Shown: positions 15,967-25,088 of the stretch, piece after piece | Layout: the number at the start of each line of letters is the position of its first letter | Numbering within the stretch: position 1 is the stretch's first letter | NCBI GenBank assembly: GCA_017436645.1 | Contig: JAFSCR010000005.1 | Span: forward strand, 1 to 45,406 | Length of the DNA: 45,406 nucleotides | Origin: Clostridia bacterium | Lineage (GTDB): Bacteria; Bacillota; Clostridia; UMGS1883; UMGS1540 | Direction of reading: 5' to 3' | Translations under genes and position numbers: made by a program | The notes under the pieces: model-generated | Databases searched by the model: none | What the model was told of the DNA's origin: nothing | The model's input: the letters and a program-made list of their open reading frames with translations, nothing else

Positions 15967-16440
15967 CTATTTTTTTAGTAAAAGACATACGGCTTCTGCC
16001 GCAATGCCTTCTCCCCGTCCCGTAAAACCCATTTTCTCGGTTGTTGTTGCCTTGACGTTAATTTCACAGGCGGAGACATGGAGTATCTTTGCCAGTTCGT
16101 GCCGCATTTCTTCCATAAAAGGAGAAAGGCGAGGTTTTTGTGCAATTATTGTAATGTCCGCATTGCCGAGGCGATAACCTTCTGCGGAGATTTTTTCATT
16201 TACGATTTCTAAAAGGCGTGTGCTTCTTATATCTTTAAACTGCATATCCGAGGGCGGAAAAAGTTTGCCGATATCACCAAGCGCTGCCGCACCAAGCATG
16301 GCATCCATAAGCGCATGAATGCAAACATCCGCATCCGAATGGCCTAAAAGCCCTTCTTCGTTTGGAATGAGAATGCCGCCTAAGTAAAGAGGTCTGTCCG
16401 GTGCAAATCGGTGGGCATCATACCCGTGACCTATACGCAT
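15967..16440 (-). CDS. ispF: 2-C-methyl-D-erythritol 2,4-cyclodiphosphate synthase
   Basis: IspF cyclises CDP-methylerythritol phosphate in the MEP isoprenoid pathway. The 157-residue protein has the zinc site in RIGHGYDAHRF (D8/H10) and GHSDADVCIHALMDA (H42), the flexible loop FPPSDMQFKDIRST, and the CDP-binding ATTTEKMGFTGRGEGIAAEA. Its start overlaps the end of ispD by 10 bases, so the two steps of the pathway are translationally coupled. Confidence 0.97.
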   Translation of the reverse strand: MRIGHGYDAHRFAPDRPLYLGGILIPNEEGLLGHSDADVCIHALMDAMLGAAALGDIGKLFPPSDMQFKDIRSTRLLEIVNEKISAEGYRLGNADITIIAQKPRLSPFMEEMRHELAKILHVSACEINVKATTTEKMGFTGRGEGIAAEAVCLLLKK

Positions 16441-17123
16441 CCTTCTTCACTCCTCTTTGTAAGCACCGCTTCCAAAACACAAATATCAAACGGTGTTGTA
16501 ATTTTAATATTCCGGTAACTTGTTTCAATAAGCTTTACCCGAATGCCGGCTTTTTCTGCCAAGGATGCATCGTCCGTTACGGTTTCATCCGCCTTTTCCA
16601 TGGCATCGAGTATGAGCTGTCTTTTAAAAACCTGCGGTGTCTGTGCCTGCCATAGGGTTTCCCTCGGCGGAGTTTCGGCAATAAATTCGCCTTCTGCCCT
16701 TTTAATAGTATCCACCGCAGGAACTGCCGCAATAGCGGCGCCCGTTTCCCCGACGCCTTCTATCACTTTCCGGATTTCATCCGGCGTTATAAGTGCCCGT
16801 GCGCCGTCATGAATACAGACTATGTCCGCATCCTCGGCCGCCAGAATGCCACGGCAAACGCTTTCAGCTCTTGTTTCTCCGCCACGAACGATGGCAGAAA
16901 CCTTACAAAAGCCTTCTTCGCAAATTAAATCTCTATATGAAAAGATGTCCTGTTCGTTTGCGACCAGTATAACTTCGTCAACAACGGGACAACTTTCAAA
17001 GGCCGAAAGCGTCCACGAAATAACGGGGCGCCCCACCGCTTCCAGTAATAGTTTGTTTTTTTCTGCCCCCATTCTCGTTCCGCGGCCTGCGGCCGGAATG
17101 ATGGCTACAACCTTTTCTTTCAT
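16431..17123 (-). CDS. ispD: 2-C-methyl-D-erythritol 4-phosphate cytidylyltransferase
   Basis: IspD transfers CMP to methylerythritol phosphate. About 230 residues: the nucleotide-binding signature IIPAAGRGTRMGAEKNKLLL near the N-terminus, VCIHDGARALITPDEI in the middle and TDDASLAEKAG near the end, all standard. I start at ATG 17123 (MKEKVVAIIPAAG). It has no good ribosome site: the nearest, AGAAAGGA, is about 37 bases upstream beside the carD stop, and the space between contains a repeated GCCGGGC. The frame stays open upstream into carD without a plausible start. Confidence 0.94.
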   Translation of the reverse strand: MKEKVVAIIPAAGRGTRMGAEKNKLLLEAVGRPVISWTLSAFESCPVVDEVILVANEQDIFSYRDLICEEGFCKVSAIVRGGETRAESVCRGILAAEDADIVCIHDGARALITPDEIRKVIEGVGETGAAIAAVPAVDTIKRAEGEFIAETPPRETLWQAQTPQVFKRQLILDAMEKADETVTDDASLAEKAGIRVKLIETSYRNIKITTPFDICVLEAVLTKRSEEGCV

Positions 17124-17172
17124 CTGAAACGGGACTGCCCGGCTACGCCGCCCGGCTTTCCTTTCTGATTTT

Positions 17173-17652
17173 TTATTCGCCAAGCGCCTCTTCAAACATG
17201 CGCTCAATTTCTTCCTGCGCCATATTTTTTGCAAGGACAAGCTCACTTACAAGTATCTGTTTCGCATTTGTCAGCATTTTCTTCTCGCCCGTGGAAAGGC
17301 CCTTGGACCGATCCCGGCACATCAGCATTTTCACAACACCTGCCACCTCATAAATATTGCCGCCTTTAATTTTCAGCATATTTTCACGATAGCGTTTGTT
17401 CCAGCTGAGCTCACATTCGGTTTCCAGCACTGCAAATTCGCCGAGTACTTTGTCTGCTTCTTTATCGTCAATCACGTCACGAATACCGATTCTTTCGGCA
17501 TTGAGCATGGGAATCATGACCTTCATGTCTCCCATGGGCATCTTCATAACATAATACTTATTTACTTCGCCCTGAAACTCCTGTTCTTCAATTGATTCGA
17601 TAATCCCTGCACCGTACATGGGGTAAACCACCTTGTCACCGATGCTGTACAT
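17173..17652 (-). CDS. CarD/CdnL-family RNA polymerase-binding regulator
   Basis: This 159-residue protein begins MYSIGDKVVYPMYGAGIIESI, the N-terminal Tudor-like RNA polymerase beta-binding domain shared with Mfd. A helical C-terminal DNA-binding domain (about 75-159) follows. CarD-type proteins stabilise the open promoter complex, often at rRNA and other growth-linked promoters. It is the first gene after a consensus promoter and heads the isoprenoid/pgi/thrC run. GGAGG precedes the start. Confidence 0.92.
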   Translation of the reverse strand: MYSIGDKVVYPMYGAGIIESIEEQEFQGEVNKYYVMKMPMGDMKVMIPMLNAERIGIRDVIDDKEADKVLGEFAVLETECELSWNKRYRENMLKIKGGNIYEVAGVVKMLMCRDRSKGLSTGEKKMLTNAKQILVSELVLAKNMAQEEIERMFEEALGE

Positions 17653-17698
17653 ATCTTATTACGCCTCCCACCTAGTCTACGCGACTCTGTATGGTATT

Positions 17699-17727
17699 AT
17701 TATACTACACTCTCAGCATTTTGTCAA
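17699..17727 (-). promoter_or_regulatory. Consensus promoter of carD operon
   Basis: On the minus strand TTGACA (17727-17722), exactly 17 bases, TATAAT (17704-17699), a perfect sigma-A consensus. It lies in the 106-base gap between ung and carD; transcription should start about 40 bases before the carD ATG. Confidence 0.85.
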
Positions 17728-17758
17728 ACATCTATTTCACTTTTTTACAGTTTTTGTC

Positions 17759-18436
17759 CTATTCCAAATTCGGGATTTGCCAATCAATTGGGGTCTGGAT
17801 TGTTTCGATTAAAAACTCGTTTGCTTTTTCAAAATGCCCACATCCGAAAAAGCCGTTATACGCCGACAGAGGGCTTGGGTGCGGTGCGGAAAGAATGAGG
17901 TGTTTTTCTCGGTTTACACGTGCTGCTTTTTGCCTTGCATTTGCTCCCCAGAGCAGAAACACCATGGGTTTTTCCCGCCGGTCAAGCGCATCAATGACTG
18001 CATCGGTAAATGTTTCCCAGCCTTTGCCCTTATGGGAATTCGGCTCCCCTTCCCGAACGGACAAAACCGTGTTCAGAAGAAGCACCCCTTGCTCTGCCCA
18101 AGGCATAAGATACCCTGTGTTTGGTATAAAGCCGCCAACTTCGCTTACAATCTCTTTATAAATATTCACAAGGGAAGGCGGTGCAGGAACACCGGGCCGC
18201 ACGGAAAAACACATGCCATGGGCCTGTCCCTCCCCGTGATAAGGGTCCTGCCCCAAAATCACAACCTTAACCTTTTCGTAAGGCGTGACCTTAAGGGCCG
18301 AAAACAGATCATACATATCGGGGTAAACCGTATGGTTTTCGTATTCTTCTTTTAAAAATGCACGAAGGGATGCATAGTATGGTTTTTTGAATTCACCGCC
18401 AATCATATCGTCCCAGTCGTTACCGATTTTAGGCAT
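17759..18436 (-). CDS. ung: Uracil-DNA glycosylase, family 1
   Basis: Ung removes uracil from DNA. The 225-residue protein has the water-activating motif GQDPYHGEGQAHG (about 61-73), the uracil-binding LLWGANA region and the DNA-intercalating motif SAPHPSPLSAY with the catalytic histidine. AGGAGG stands before the ATG. It is the last gene of the trxA-prmA-rsmE-phosphatase-ung series, 11 bases after the phosphatase gene. Confidence 0.97.
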   Translation of the reverse strand: MPKIGNDWDDMIGGEFKKPYYASLRAFLKEEYENHTVYPDMYDLFSALKVTPYEKVKVVILGQDPYHGEGQAHGMCFSVRPGVPAPPSLVNIYKEIVSEVGGFIPNTGYLMPWAEQGVLLLNTVLSVREGEPNSHKGKGWETFTDAVIDALDRREKPMVFLLWGANARQKAARVNREKHLILSAPHPSPLSAYNGFFGCGHFEKANEFLIETIQTPIDWQIPNLE

Positions 18437-18447
18437 AGCTTAACCTC

Positions 18448-19101
18448 CTAAAAAAGTGTGAGAATTTCCTCCGGCGCTGACACGATTTTATCTGCCCCGC
18501 CATTTTCAAGTTCTTCTCTGTCACGAAATCCCCATAAAACACCTACTGTATAAAAGCCGGCACTTTTGCCTGTTTCCATGTCAACAGCCGTGTCACCCAC
18601 ATAGACACATTCCGATTGCCGAATTCCCATTTTTTCGGCAATATCAAGTGCCGCAGTCGGGTCCGGCTTTATGGGGACGCCTTCCATGGCGCCTCGCATA
18701 TCCGTAAAAATTTCTTCGCCGAAAAAGCTTTTTAAAATGGGAACGGTTGCCTCGTGGGGTTTATTGGACAAAACGGCAATTTTTACCCTTTTTCCCGAAA
18801 GGCCCTTCAAAAGTGCACTTACGCCGGGGTAAATTTCCGTTTTATAAAGCGAATTGGCGTGATACGCCTCTATGTATGCAGGATAAGCCTTTTCAAACAT
18901 TTCTTCCGTATCGCACCCTCTGCCCTCCAGCATTCTGTGCACGAGTGTTTTGGCACCGTTGCCGATCATAAAGCGGTATGCATCCTTTTCGTAGGGTGCA
19001 AGGCCGAATTTCCCAAGTGTTGCATTGCAGTAATACGCCAGCGTTTCCAAAGTGTCTAAAAGTGTCCCGTCCAGGTCAAATATAATTCCTTTATACTGCA
19101 T
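18448..19101 (-). CDS. HAD-family hydrolase, phosphoglycolate phosphatase-like
   Basis: About 218 residues: HAD motif I DLDGTLLDT (8-16), a helical cap domain (about 18-85), motif II serine in AVLSNKPHE, the motif III lysine in IKPDPTAA, and motif IV GDTAVDMETG. It resembles Gph/PGP phosphatases; the actual substrate may be phosphoglycolate, pyrophosphate or another small phosphate ester. I choose ATG at 19101 because GAGGG lies 5 bases before it; the rsmE stop is next to it. Confidence 0.88.
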   Translation of the reverse strand: MQYKGIIFDLDGTLLDTLETLAYYCNATLGKFGLAPYEKDAYRFMIGNGAKTLVHRMLEGRGCDTEEMFEKAYPAYIEAYHANSLYKTEIYPGVSALLKGLSGKRVKIAVLSNKPHEATVPILKSFFGEEIFTDMRGAMEGVPIKPDPTAALDIAEKMGIRQSECVYVGDTAVDMETGKSAGFYTVGVLWGFRDREELENGGADKIVSAPEEILTLF

Positions 19102-19102
19102 A

Positions 19103-19819
19103 TTATCCCTCGATTTCATATAGAATATTGCCCACTGTCACGGGGCCTGCCGTTTCCGTCCGCAATATGCGGCTGCCGAGGGTTACGACCAGAAGGCCTC
19201 CTTCCTCCGCCATGGCCCGCTCCCCGTCGGAGAATCCGCCCTCAGGGCCGATAAGCACCGAAACCGTTTTCGGCGTTTTCCCCCGAAGGGCATTTTTTAA
19301 AGAATTTTCTTTTTCGCATTCATAGGGAAAAAGCGCCATATCCGCTTCTGCCGCTTTTTTCACAGCTTCGGAAAAGGGCAAAGTTTCCCCGATTTCGGGC
19401 ACGATGCCACGACCCGACTGTTTCGCCGCTTCCAGCGCAATTTTAGAAAGGCGTTCTCTTTTTGCATCGCCGCCTTTAACGACTCGTTCCGTTACCATGG
19501 GTACAATGCGGCAAACACCGATTTCAACACATTTTTGCACAATATAGTCCAGTTTTGACCCTTTGGGCATCCCCTGATAAAGTGTAATTTCGCACGGCGG
19601 TTCCGAACCGTTTTCGGTTTTTTCTAAAATTTCCGCTATAACTTCCTTTTTATCCAGAGATACTAACTTACAAAAATAATCACCACGGCATCCGTCGCAC
19701 ACGGTGAGGGTATCCCCCTCCCGCATGCGCAGAACCTTGGTGATATGATTTACATCTTCGCCGCAAATATGAATACGATTGCCGCAAACAGCTTCTTGCG
19801 GTACAAAAAATCTCGCCAT
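19103..19819 (-). CDS. rsmE: 16S rRNA m3U1498 methyltransferase
   Basis: RsmE N3-methylates U1498 of 16S rRNA in the 30S subunit. The 238-residue protein has the N-terminal PUA-like domain (HITKVLRMREGD) and the SPOUT methyltransferase knot: LIGPEGGFSDGERA (about 193-206) and LGSRILRTETAGPVT (about 216-230). It follows prmA by 9 bases; this pairing of prmA and rsmE is a common Firmicute arrangement. Confidence 0.96.
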   Translation of the reverse strand: MARFFVPQEAVCGNRIHICGEDVNHITKVLRMREGDTLTVCDGCRGDYFCKLVSLDKKEVIAEILEKTENGSEPPCEITLYQGMPKGSKLDYIVQKCVEIGVCRIVPMVTERVVKGGDAKRERLSKIALEAAKQSGRGIVPEIGETLPFSEAVKKAAEADMALFPYECEKENSLKNALRGKTPKTVSVLIGPEGGFSDGERAMAEEGGLLVVTLGSRILRTETAGPVTVGNILYEIEG

Positions 19820-19828
19820 ACTTTTCCC

Positions 19829-20779
19829 TTACTTTCTTGCCAGGATGGCCCACCATTCGCCGTCCTGTCTTTTTTCTAAAACTGTAAAACCGTTTTCAGA
19901 AAGTGCGGAGAGAACGTCCTCCACTCTGTCATTAATAATGCCGGAGCAAAGGAACAGACCGTCTTCTTTCAGATAGCGGCTTACTTTTCCCGAAAGAGGA
20001 ATGATAACATCTGCCACAATATTGGCAACGACAACGTCAAAGGTTTTATCCGTCACATCGCTTTCCAAAACGTTGCCGCATATTACCGTGTATGTATCTT
20101 CGCATATGCCGGAAAGGGCAGCATTTTCGTATGCAATACGGGGTGCCGCCGCATCAATATCACATGCCACAGCATGTTTTGCCCCCAAAAGAAGGGACAA
20201 TATGGATAAGATACCGCTGCCACAGCCCACGTCAAACACTTCCATGCCTTCTCTTACGATTTTCTCAAGCATAGTGATGCAAAGACGTGTAGTATTATGG
20301 CTACCCGTGCCAAACAGCATGCCGGGATTTATGCGAAGGACTGTCCCTTCGCCCTCATAATCCGTCCATGCGGGCACTACCGTGATAGCCTCCCCGACTG
20401 TAAAGGGTTTATAATACTGCTTCCATTTTTCGAACCAATCATTTTCGTCAATACTGTCAAGGGAAACGGCAAGCGAGCCGAGTGTTTCGTCCTCATTCCG
20501 AAGTCTTAAAAGGTTTTCTTTTAAAAGGAGCAGCGTATCTCTGCCGTTTTCGTCGTCCCGAAGGTAAATGCTGACACGGGTAGGGCCTTTTTTTGCCTCG
20601 AGAAGTTCTTCGTCCACATAGTCCCAGTACCGTTTATTATTTTCGAGAAAATTCTCAAAATCAGCTTCATCTTCAATTTCAGCGCCTTCAATTCCCATGG
20701 AAAGAAGCATGCCGTAAAGCGGCTCTATGCCTTCCGTGGTAGTTTCAATGCTGACTTTTATCCATTCTGTTCCTAGCAT
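19829..20779 (-). CDS. prmA: Ribosomal protein L11 methyltransferase
   Basis: PrmA methylates ribosomal protein L11. The 316-residue protein has an N-terminal substrate-binding domain (1-110), then PGMLFGTGSHNTT and a class I SAM-binding fold with VFDVGCGSGILSI (about 180-192), CDIDAAA and VVANIVADVI. Its start overlaps the trxA 3' end by 7 bases. Confidence 0.96.
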   Translation of the reverse strand: MLGTEWIKVSIETTTEGIEPLYGMLLSMGIEGAEIEDEADFENFLENNKRYWDYVDEELLEAKKGPTRVSIYLRDDENGRDTLLLLKENLLRLRNEDETLGSLAVSLDSIDENDWFEKWKQYYKPFTVGEAITVVPAWTDYEGEGTVLRINPGMLFGTGSHNTTRLCITMLEKIVREGMEVFDVGCGSGILSILSLLLGAKHAVACDIDAAAPRIAYENAALSGICEDTYTVICGNVLESDVTDKTFDVVVANIVADVIIPLSGKVSRYLKEDGLFLCSGIINDRVEDVLSALSENGFTVLEKRQDGEWWAILARK

Positions 20780-21090
20780 ACGGCATCCAGCTTTCCGCGA
20801 AGGGTGCTCTCGGGAACTGCACCGATAATTCTGTCTACTTCTTCGCCCCCGTTAAAAAGAATCATTGTGGGAATACTCATAATGCCGAGGCCTGCCGCAA
20901 GTGCTCCATCAGCATCCGTATTGATTTTATAGATATACGCCTTGCCGGCATATTCTGCCGCCAGCTTTTCTATAACCGGAAGCATCATTTTGCAAGGGCC
21001 GCACCAATCTGCATAAAAATCTACAAGGACAGGCTTGTCTGCATTTTTAACTTTTACTTCAAAATCTTGCGTTTTAATAATTTCTGCCAT
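20773..21090 (-). CDS. trxA: Thioredoxin
   Basis: A 105-residue thioredoxin with the redox site WCGPC (about 29-33), the conserved cis-proline in GIMSIPTMILF, and normal length. The start MAEIIKTQDF at 21090 is 6-7 bases after AAAGGTTGG, better than the upstream GTG-like alternatives. It is the first gene after a consensus promoter and overlaps prmA by 7 bases. Confidence 0.95.
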   Translation of the reverse strand: MAEIIKTQDFEVKVKNADKPVLVDFYADWCGPCKMMLPVIEKLAAEYAGKAYIYKINTDADGALAAGLGIMSIPTMILFNGGEEVDRIIGAVPESTLRGKLDAVC

Positions 21091-21120
21091 AATAACCAAC
21101 CTTTCTTTTTATATACTCTT

Positions 21121-21149
21121 ATTATATACATTTTTTATAGGTCTGTCAA
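21121..21149 (-). promoter_or_regulatory. Consensus promoter of trxA operon
   Basis: Minus strand TTGACA (21149-21144), 17 bases, TATAAT (21126-21121), a perfect match to consensus, about 30 bases upstream of the trxA start. Confidence 0.85.
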
Positions 21150-21233
21150 CATATTGTTTCCCCGCATCTGTGCGGCTTATACCGCCTTATCAACCAAAAT
21201 GTTTCTTTTTTAAAAGAAATTTTATAAAAAAAC

Positions 21234-21262
21234 TTGTAAAAATCATAAAATTGTGGTAAACT
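21234..21262 (+). promoter_or_regulatory. Promoter of secG
   Basis: Plus strand TTGTAA (21234-21239), 17 bases, TAAACT (21257-21262), preceded by an A/T-rich stretch that may act as an UP element. It is back-to-back with the trxA promoter. Confidence 0.6.
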
Positions 21263-21293
21263 ACTGTATATGAATTTTTTGGGAGGTGTTTTT

Positions 21294-21539
21294 ATGGCAA
21301 CCTTGAAAATGGTATGTACGATCGTACATATTATCGTAGCAGTTCTCCTTACCGTAGTTGTTTTAATGCAGGACGGCAAGGATGCAGGTCTTTCCGGCAC
21401 AATCGCCGGCGGTAATTCTGATAGTTTTTTTGGCAAGAACCGTGGCAGAACGCTTAATGGCATTCTGGAAAAATGGACCGCTATCTTAGCAGGACTTTTT
21501 ATCGTTCTTTCCGTAGTGCTTGCAGTAGTATTTAAATAA
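21294..21539 (+). CDS. secG: Preprotein translocase subunit SecG
   Basis: SecG is the small stimulatory subunit of the SecYEG channel. The 81-residue protein has two membrane helices (about 5-23 and 58-78) separated by a glycine/serine-rich cytoplasmic loop (GLSGTIAGGNSDSFFGKNRG), as expected. GGGAGGTG precedes the ATG at 21294. secG before rnr and smpB is a standard Firmicute order. Confidence 0.95.
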   Translation: MATLKMVCTIVHIIVAVLLTVVVLMQDGKDAGLSGTIAGGNSDSFFGKNRGRTLNGILEKWTAILAGLFIVLSVVLAVVFK

Positions 21540-21563
21540 TTTATTTGCAAACTAAAAAGACCG

Positions 21564-21618
21564 GGCTGCCGCATTTCTCTCAAGAGTACTATGTACTTTG
21601 TGACCTTTTGCGGCAGCC
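21564..21618 (+). ncRNA. Long intergenic hairpin between secG and rnr (structured leader or terminator)
   Basis: GGCTGCCGCA (21564-21573) pairs perfectly with TGCGGCAGCC (21609-21618). The 35-base loop contains a second small stem, AGTAC and GTACT around ATGTA. The structure lies 24 bases after secG and 12 bases before the rnr ribosome site. Only TCTGTAATTTTC follows, so it is a poor factor-independent terminator and may instead be an RNA processing or stability element. No known RNA family recognised. Confidence 0.45.
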
Positions 21619-21642
21619 TCTGTAATTTTCAGGAGGTTTCGT

Positions 21643-23376
21643 TTGAACAAAAAGGAAAAGGTTTATGCATTTTTATTAAGCGAGGCCCGTGTGCCGCTTT
21701 CCGAAGATGAAATTGCCGCAATCTTGGACGTTCCCGCTTTTGACAGGTTTGAACTTTCAATCATCTTAGAAGAACTGACCCTTTCAGGACTTATCACGTC
21801 CCACAAAGGCAGATTTGCGGCCAAGAAAACGCTTTCGGACGATGCTGTGATGCAAACCATCCTTTCATCCCACGGTTTTCCTCCCGAATTCCCGCAAGAG
21901 GTGCAAAAAGCAGCCGGAAGAATCCCTTCTTCGGTTCAAAACACGGAAGGCAGAGAGGATCTTCGTCATCTTTTAACCTTTACCATTGACGGTGCTGATG
22001 CCCGTGACTTTGACGACGCTATTTCGATTGATGAAACCGAAGATGGTTTTACGCTTTATGTGCATATTGCAGACGTTGCCCACTATGTAAAATATAACGG
22101 CGCAATAGACAAAGAAGCCGGCAAAAGAGGCACAAGCTGTTACCTGCCCTGTCGGAATGTGCCTATGCTCCCAAGAGAATTATCAAACGGCATTTGCAGT
22201 TTAAATCCAAACGTGGACAGACTCACACTTTCCACCGTAATTTTTCTTGACAAGCAAGGAAATGTTTTAGATTTTCGAATTACGGAAGCCGTGATTCGCT
22301 CTGACTATCGACTGATCTACGAAGAAGTCACAAAAGTGCTGGAAAACGGAAAGCCCGACAAAAAGCACGAAAGCGTCTTTCCTGCCTTACGGGCGCTGGA
22401 TGCACTTTCCGTTTTGCTCACGGCAAGACGAAAAGAAAAAGGCAGCATTGATTTTAACCTGCCGGAGGCAAAAATTATTTTTGACGGTAAGAAACCCGTT
22501 TCCATTGAAAAACGGGAAGAAGGCCGTGCAAACCGCATGATTGAAACGGCAATGGTTCTTTGTAACCGTATTATTGCCGAGTATATAAACAAAAAGGAAC
22601 TCCCGTTTGTCTACCGTGTTCACGAAAAGCCGGATCGTGACAAGCTGGAGCGTCTTTCTGCCGCGCTTGGCGTTTTGGGTCTTTCTATTCCGGGACGGTT
22701 TTCCGGAAAAAAGGCGGCAGAGTTACTTGAAAGTGAAAAAGGTAAGGACAGAGAATATATCGTCAGCACCATACTGCTCCGTGCCATGATGAAGGCAAAA
22801 TACAGTCCTGAAAATCTTGGTCATTTCGGTCTGGGGCTTTCTGATTACTGTCACTTCACCTCCCCCATCCGAAGATATCCGGACCTTTGCTGTCACAGAA
22901 TTGTGAAAGCGCTTATAAACGGTGAAGATACAAAGAAATTTCAAAACAAAGTTTCACGCTATGCACTCCACGCCTCAGAGCGTGAAGAAGCGGCGCAGGA
23001 AGCCGAGCGGGAAGCTGTGCGGTACTATATGTGCCGCTGTATGGAGGACAGAATCGGTGAGGAATTCGAGGCCGTCATTTCCTCCGTTTTGGATTTTGGC
23101 TTTTTTGTATCTCTCCCAAACCTTGCAGAAGGTCTTGTCCACGTGCGCACGCTCGGGGACGATTATTATATTTTTGACGAGACGACCCTTTCGCTTACCG
23201 GCAAGCGTAGCGGTGCGGTATACCGGCTTGGCGACAAAGTGGAGGTGCGGCTCCAGAGCGTGGATGCTGCAACTTCCCGCATTGATTTTGTACTGAAGGA
23301 GGCGCCCGAAAATGGAAAAAATCATCGCACAAAACAAAAAAGCAAGACACGATTACTTCGTGGAAGAAACCATTGA
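21643..23376 (+). CDS. rnr: RNase R-type exoribonuclease lacking cold-shock domains
   Basis: This is a 3'-5' exoribonuclease of the RNB (RNase II/R) family. The 577-residue protein has an N-terminal winged-helix (1-66). It then passes directly to the RNB domain (about 100-430), with the Mg-binding cluster [11 protein letters not shown] and [12 protein letters not shown], followed by an S1 domain (about 465-550) and a basic tail ending [12 protein letters not shown]. Typical RNase R is 700-800 residues with two cold-shock domains between helix domain and RNB; both are missing here. The start is TTG at 21643, six bases after AGGAGG. The 3' end overlaps smpB by 65 bases, so decay and trans-translation proteins are coupled. 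Confidence 0.93.
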   Translation: MNKKEKVYAFLLSEARVPLSEDEIAAILDVPAFDRFELSIILEELTLSGLITSHKGRFAAKKTLSDDAVMQTILSSHGFPPEFPQEVQKAAGRIPSSVQNTEGREDLRHLLTFTIDGADARDFDDAISIDETEDGFTLYVHIADVAHYVKYNGAIDKEAGKRGTSCYLPCRNVPMLPRELSNGICSLNPNVDRLTLSTVIFLDKQGNVLDFRITEAVIRSDYRLIYEEVTKVLENGKPDKKHESVFPALRALDALSVLLTARRKEKGSIDFNLPEAKIIFDGKKPVSIEKREEGRANRMIETAMVLCNRIIAEYINKKELPFVYRVHEKPDRDKLERLSAALGVLGLSIPGRFSGKKAAELLESEKGKDREYIVSTILLRAMMKAKYSPENLGHFGLGLSDYCHFTSPIRRYPDLCCHRIVKALINGEDTKKFQNKVSRYALHASEREEAAQEAEREAVRYYMCRCMEDRIGEEFEAVISSVLDFGFFVSLPNLAEGLVHVRTLGDDYYIFDETTLSLTGKRSGAVYRLGDKVEVRLQSVDAATSRIDFVLKEAPENGKNHRTKQKSKTRLLRGRNH

Positions 23377-23764
23377 AGCAGGAATTTCCCTGTCCGGCAC
23401 GGAAGTAAAATCCATTCGTGGCGGCAACGTTTCATTAAAAGACTCCTACGCCACCATAAGAGAAGGCGAAATGTTCGTCCTTGGCATGCATGTCAGTCCT
23501 TACGAACAAGGGAATATTTTTAATAAAGACCCGCTTCGTGAAAGAAAACTTCTTCTTCATAAAAACGAAATCCGGAAAATGCACGCATCCGTTATGCAGC
23601 AGGGATATTCTCTTATCCCGCTTGATTTACACTGGTCGGGCTCAAATGTGAAAATGAATCTCGGTCTTTGCCGTGGTAAAAAGCTTTACGACAAGCGTGA
23701 AAGCGCCGCCCAGCGGGATGCAGCCCGAAATATGGACAGGGTACTGAAGGAGCAGCGCAGATGA
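23312..23764 (+). CDS. smpB: SsrA-binding protein
   Basis: SmpB carries tmRNA to stalled ribosomes in trans-translation. The 150-residue protein has the oligonucleotide-binding barrel with [20 protein letters not shown] (about 25-44) and the basic C-terminal tail [25 protein letters not shown] before the ATG lies inside the rnr coding region. No tmRNA gene is visible in this window. It shares a 4-base ATGA overlap with the next gene. Confidence 0.97.
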   Translation: MEKIIAQNKKARHDYFVEETIEAGISLSGTEVKSIRGGNVSLKDSYATIREGEMFVLGMHVSPYEQGNIFNKDPLRERKLLLHKNEIRKMHASVMQQGYSLIPLDLHWSGSNVKMNLGLCRGKKLYDKRESAAQRDAARNMDRVLKEQRR

Positions 23765-25074
23765 AAAAAGCAGTTGTACACAGGGTTTTTCCCGATTCGG
23801 ATGCAGAGGCCGCCGGCATTTCTGCCGGTGACATTATTTTAGAAATCAACGGCCATGTGCCTGAGGATGAGTTGGATTTCCGTTTTTACGGCTGTGAAGA
23901 TACGGTTTTGTTAACTGTTCTGAAAAAGGACGGCACAGAGGAATGCATTGAATTTATAGAACCGGAATCGCCTGACCTTGGTATTCAGTTTGAAAGTGCC
24001 CTTTTCGGAAATGCCAAAAGGTGCTCTAATAACTGCATATTCTGTTTTATCGACCAGCTTCCGAAAGGCATGCGGGAAACCTTATATTTTAAAGATGACG
24101 ATGCCCGTCTTTCTTTCCTTACGGGGAATTACATAACGCTTACGAACGTCAGGGACGAGGAAATCGAAAAAGTGGTAAAGATGCGGCTTGAGCCTATTAA
24201 TATTTCCGTTCATGCCACAAACCCTGACCTTCGCATCAAAATGCTGAAAAACAGATTTGCAGGCGATGCGCTCCGCCATATTGAAACCATATATGACGGC
24301 GGCCTTCACATGAACGGCCAGATTGTGCTGGTGCCCGGTTATAATGACGGCCAAGAGCTTGACAGAACCATAAAAGATTTATCTGCCTATTCTCCTTACA
24401 TGACAAGCGTATCCGTAGTGCCCGTGGGCATTACAAAATACCGTGACGGACTTCCACATCTTGACGGGTTTACGAAAGAAAGCGCTTTGAAAGTGCTTTC
24501 CCAAGTGGAAGCATGGCAGGAAAAGCTCAAAAAAGAAATCGGCACACGGTTTATTTATGCCGCCGATGAATTTTATCTTCTTGCAGAAAAAGAGATTCCC
24601 TCGGCAGAAAACTATGAAGGATACGCCCAGATTGAAAACGGCGTGGGCCTTCTCAGAAGCCTGGAGGATGAATTTATGGAGGCTTTGGAAATGTATCCCA
24701 AAGCTATAGAGAGACACGTTTCCATTATTACAGGAAAAGCCGCCTTCCCTCTCCTACAAAAGCTTGCTGCACGCAGCATGGAAAAGTTTCCCACGCTTTC
24801 TATTGACGTCCACGCTATAAGGAACGATTTTTTCGGCGAAAAAATCACCGTGGCAGGGCTTATTACCGGCGGCGATATTGCCGCTCAGCTCCAAGGCAAA
24901 GATTTAGGCGAAGCCGCATTCATTCCTTCCGCCATGCTCAGAAGCGGAACGGATGTATTTTTAGATGATATGACCGTCCCCCAGCTTTCCGAAAAATTGG
25001 GCACCCCCATTTTTTCTACAGCTTGTGACGGGTTTGATTTATGGGATAAGCTCAGGGGTATCTCTGAGATTTAA
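23761..25074 (+). CDS. DUF512 radical-SAM protein with PDZ domain
   Basis: The 437-residue protein has an N-terminal PDZ-like domain (about 1-60, [20 protein letters not shown]) and a cysteine cluster CSNNCIFCF (C-x3-C-x2-C, about 88-96) for a [4Fe-4S] radical-SAM centre. A DUF512 C-terminal half (about 220-430) ends [16 protein letters not shown]. The family is widespread in Clostridia and Cyanobacteria; its reaction is unknown. It starts in the smpB stop codon and precedes der by 14 bases, a conserved neighbourhood suggesting a role linked to translation or ribosome assembly. Confidence 0.92.
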   Translation: MKKAVVHRVFPDSDAEAAGISAGDIILEINGHVPEDELDFRFYGCEDTVLLTVLKKDGTEECIEFIEPESPDLGIQFESALFGNAKRCSNNCIFCFIDQLPKGMRETLYFKDDDARLSFLTGNYITLTNVRDEEIEKVVKMRLEPINISVHATNPDLRIKMLKNRFAGDALRHIETIYDGGLHMNGQIVLVPGYNDGQELDRTIKDLSAYSPYMTSVSVVPVGITKYRDGLPHLDGFTKESALKVLSQVEAWQEKLKKEIGTRFIYAADEFYLLAEKEIPSAENYEGYAQIENGVGLLRSLEDEFMEALEMYPKAIERHVSIITGKAAFPLLQKLAARSMEKFPTLSIDVHAIRNDFFGEKITVAGLITGGDIAAQLQGKDLGEAAFIPSAMLRSGTDVFLDDMTVPQLSEKLGTPIFSTACDGFDLWDKLRGISEI

Positions 25075-25088
25075 GAAAGGAAACCAAA

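Noticed and set aside
21541-21642. tmRNA (ssrA) near smpB
   Set aside because: The gap is about 100 bases, has no tRNA-Ala-like ends and no tag reading frame; the tmRNA gene must lie elsewhere.
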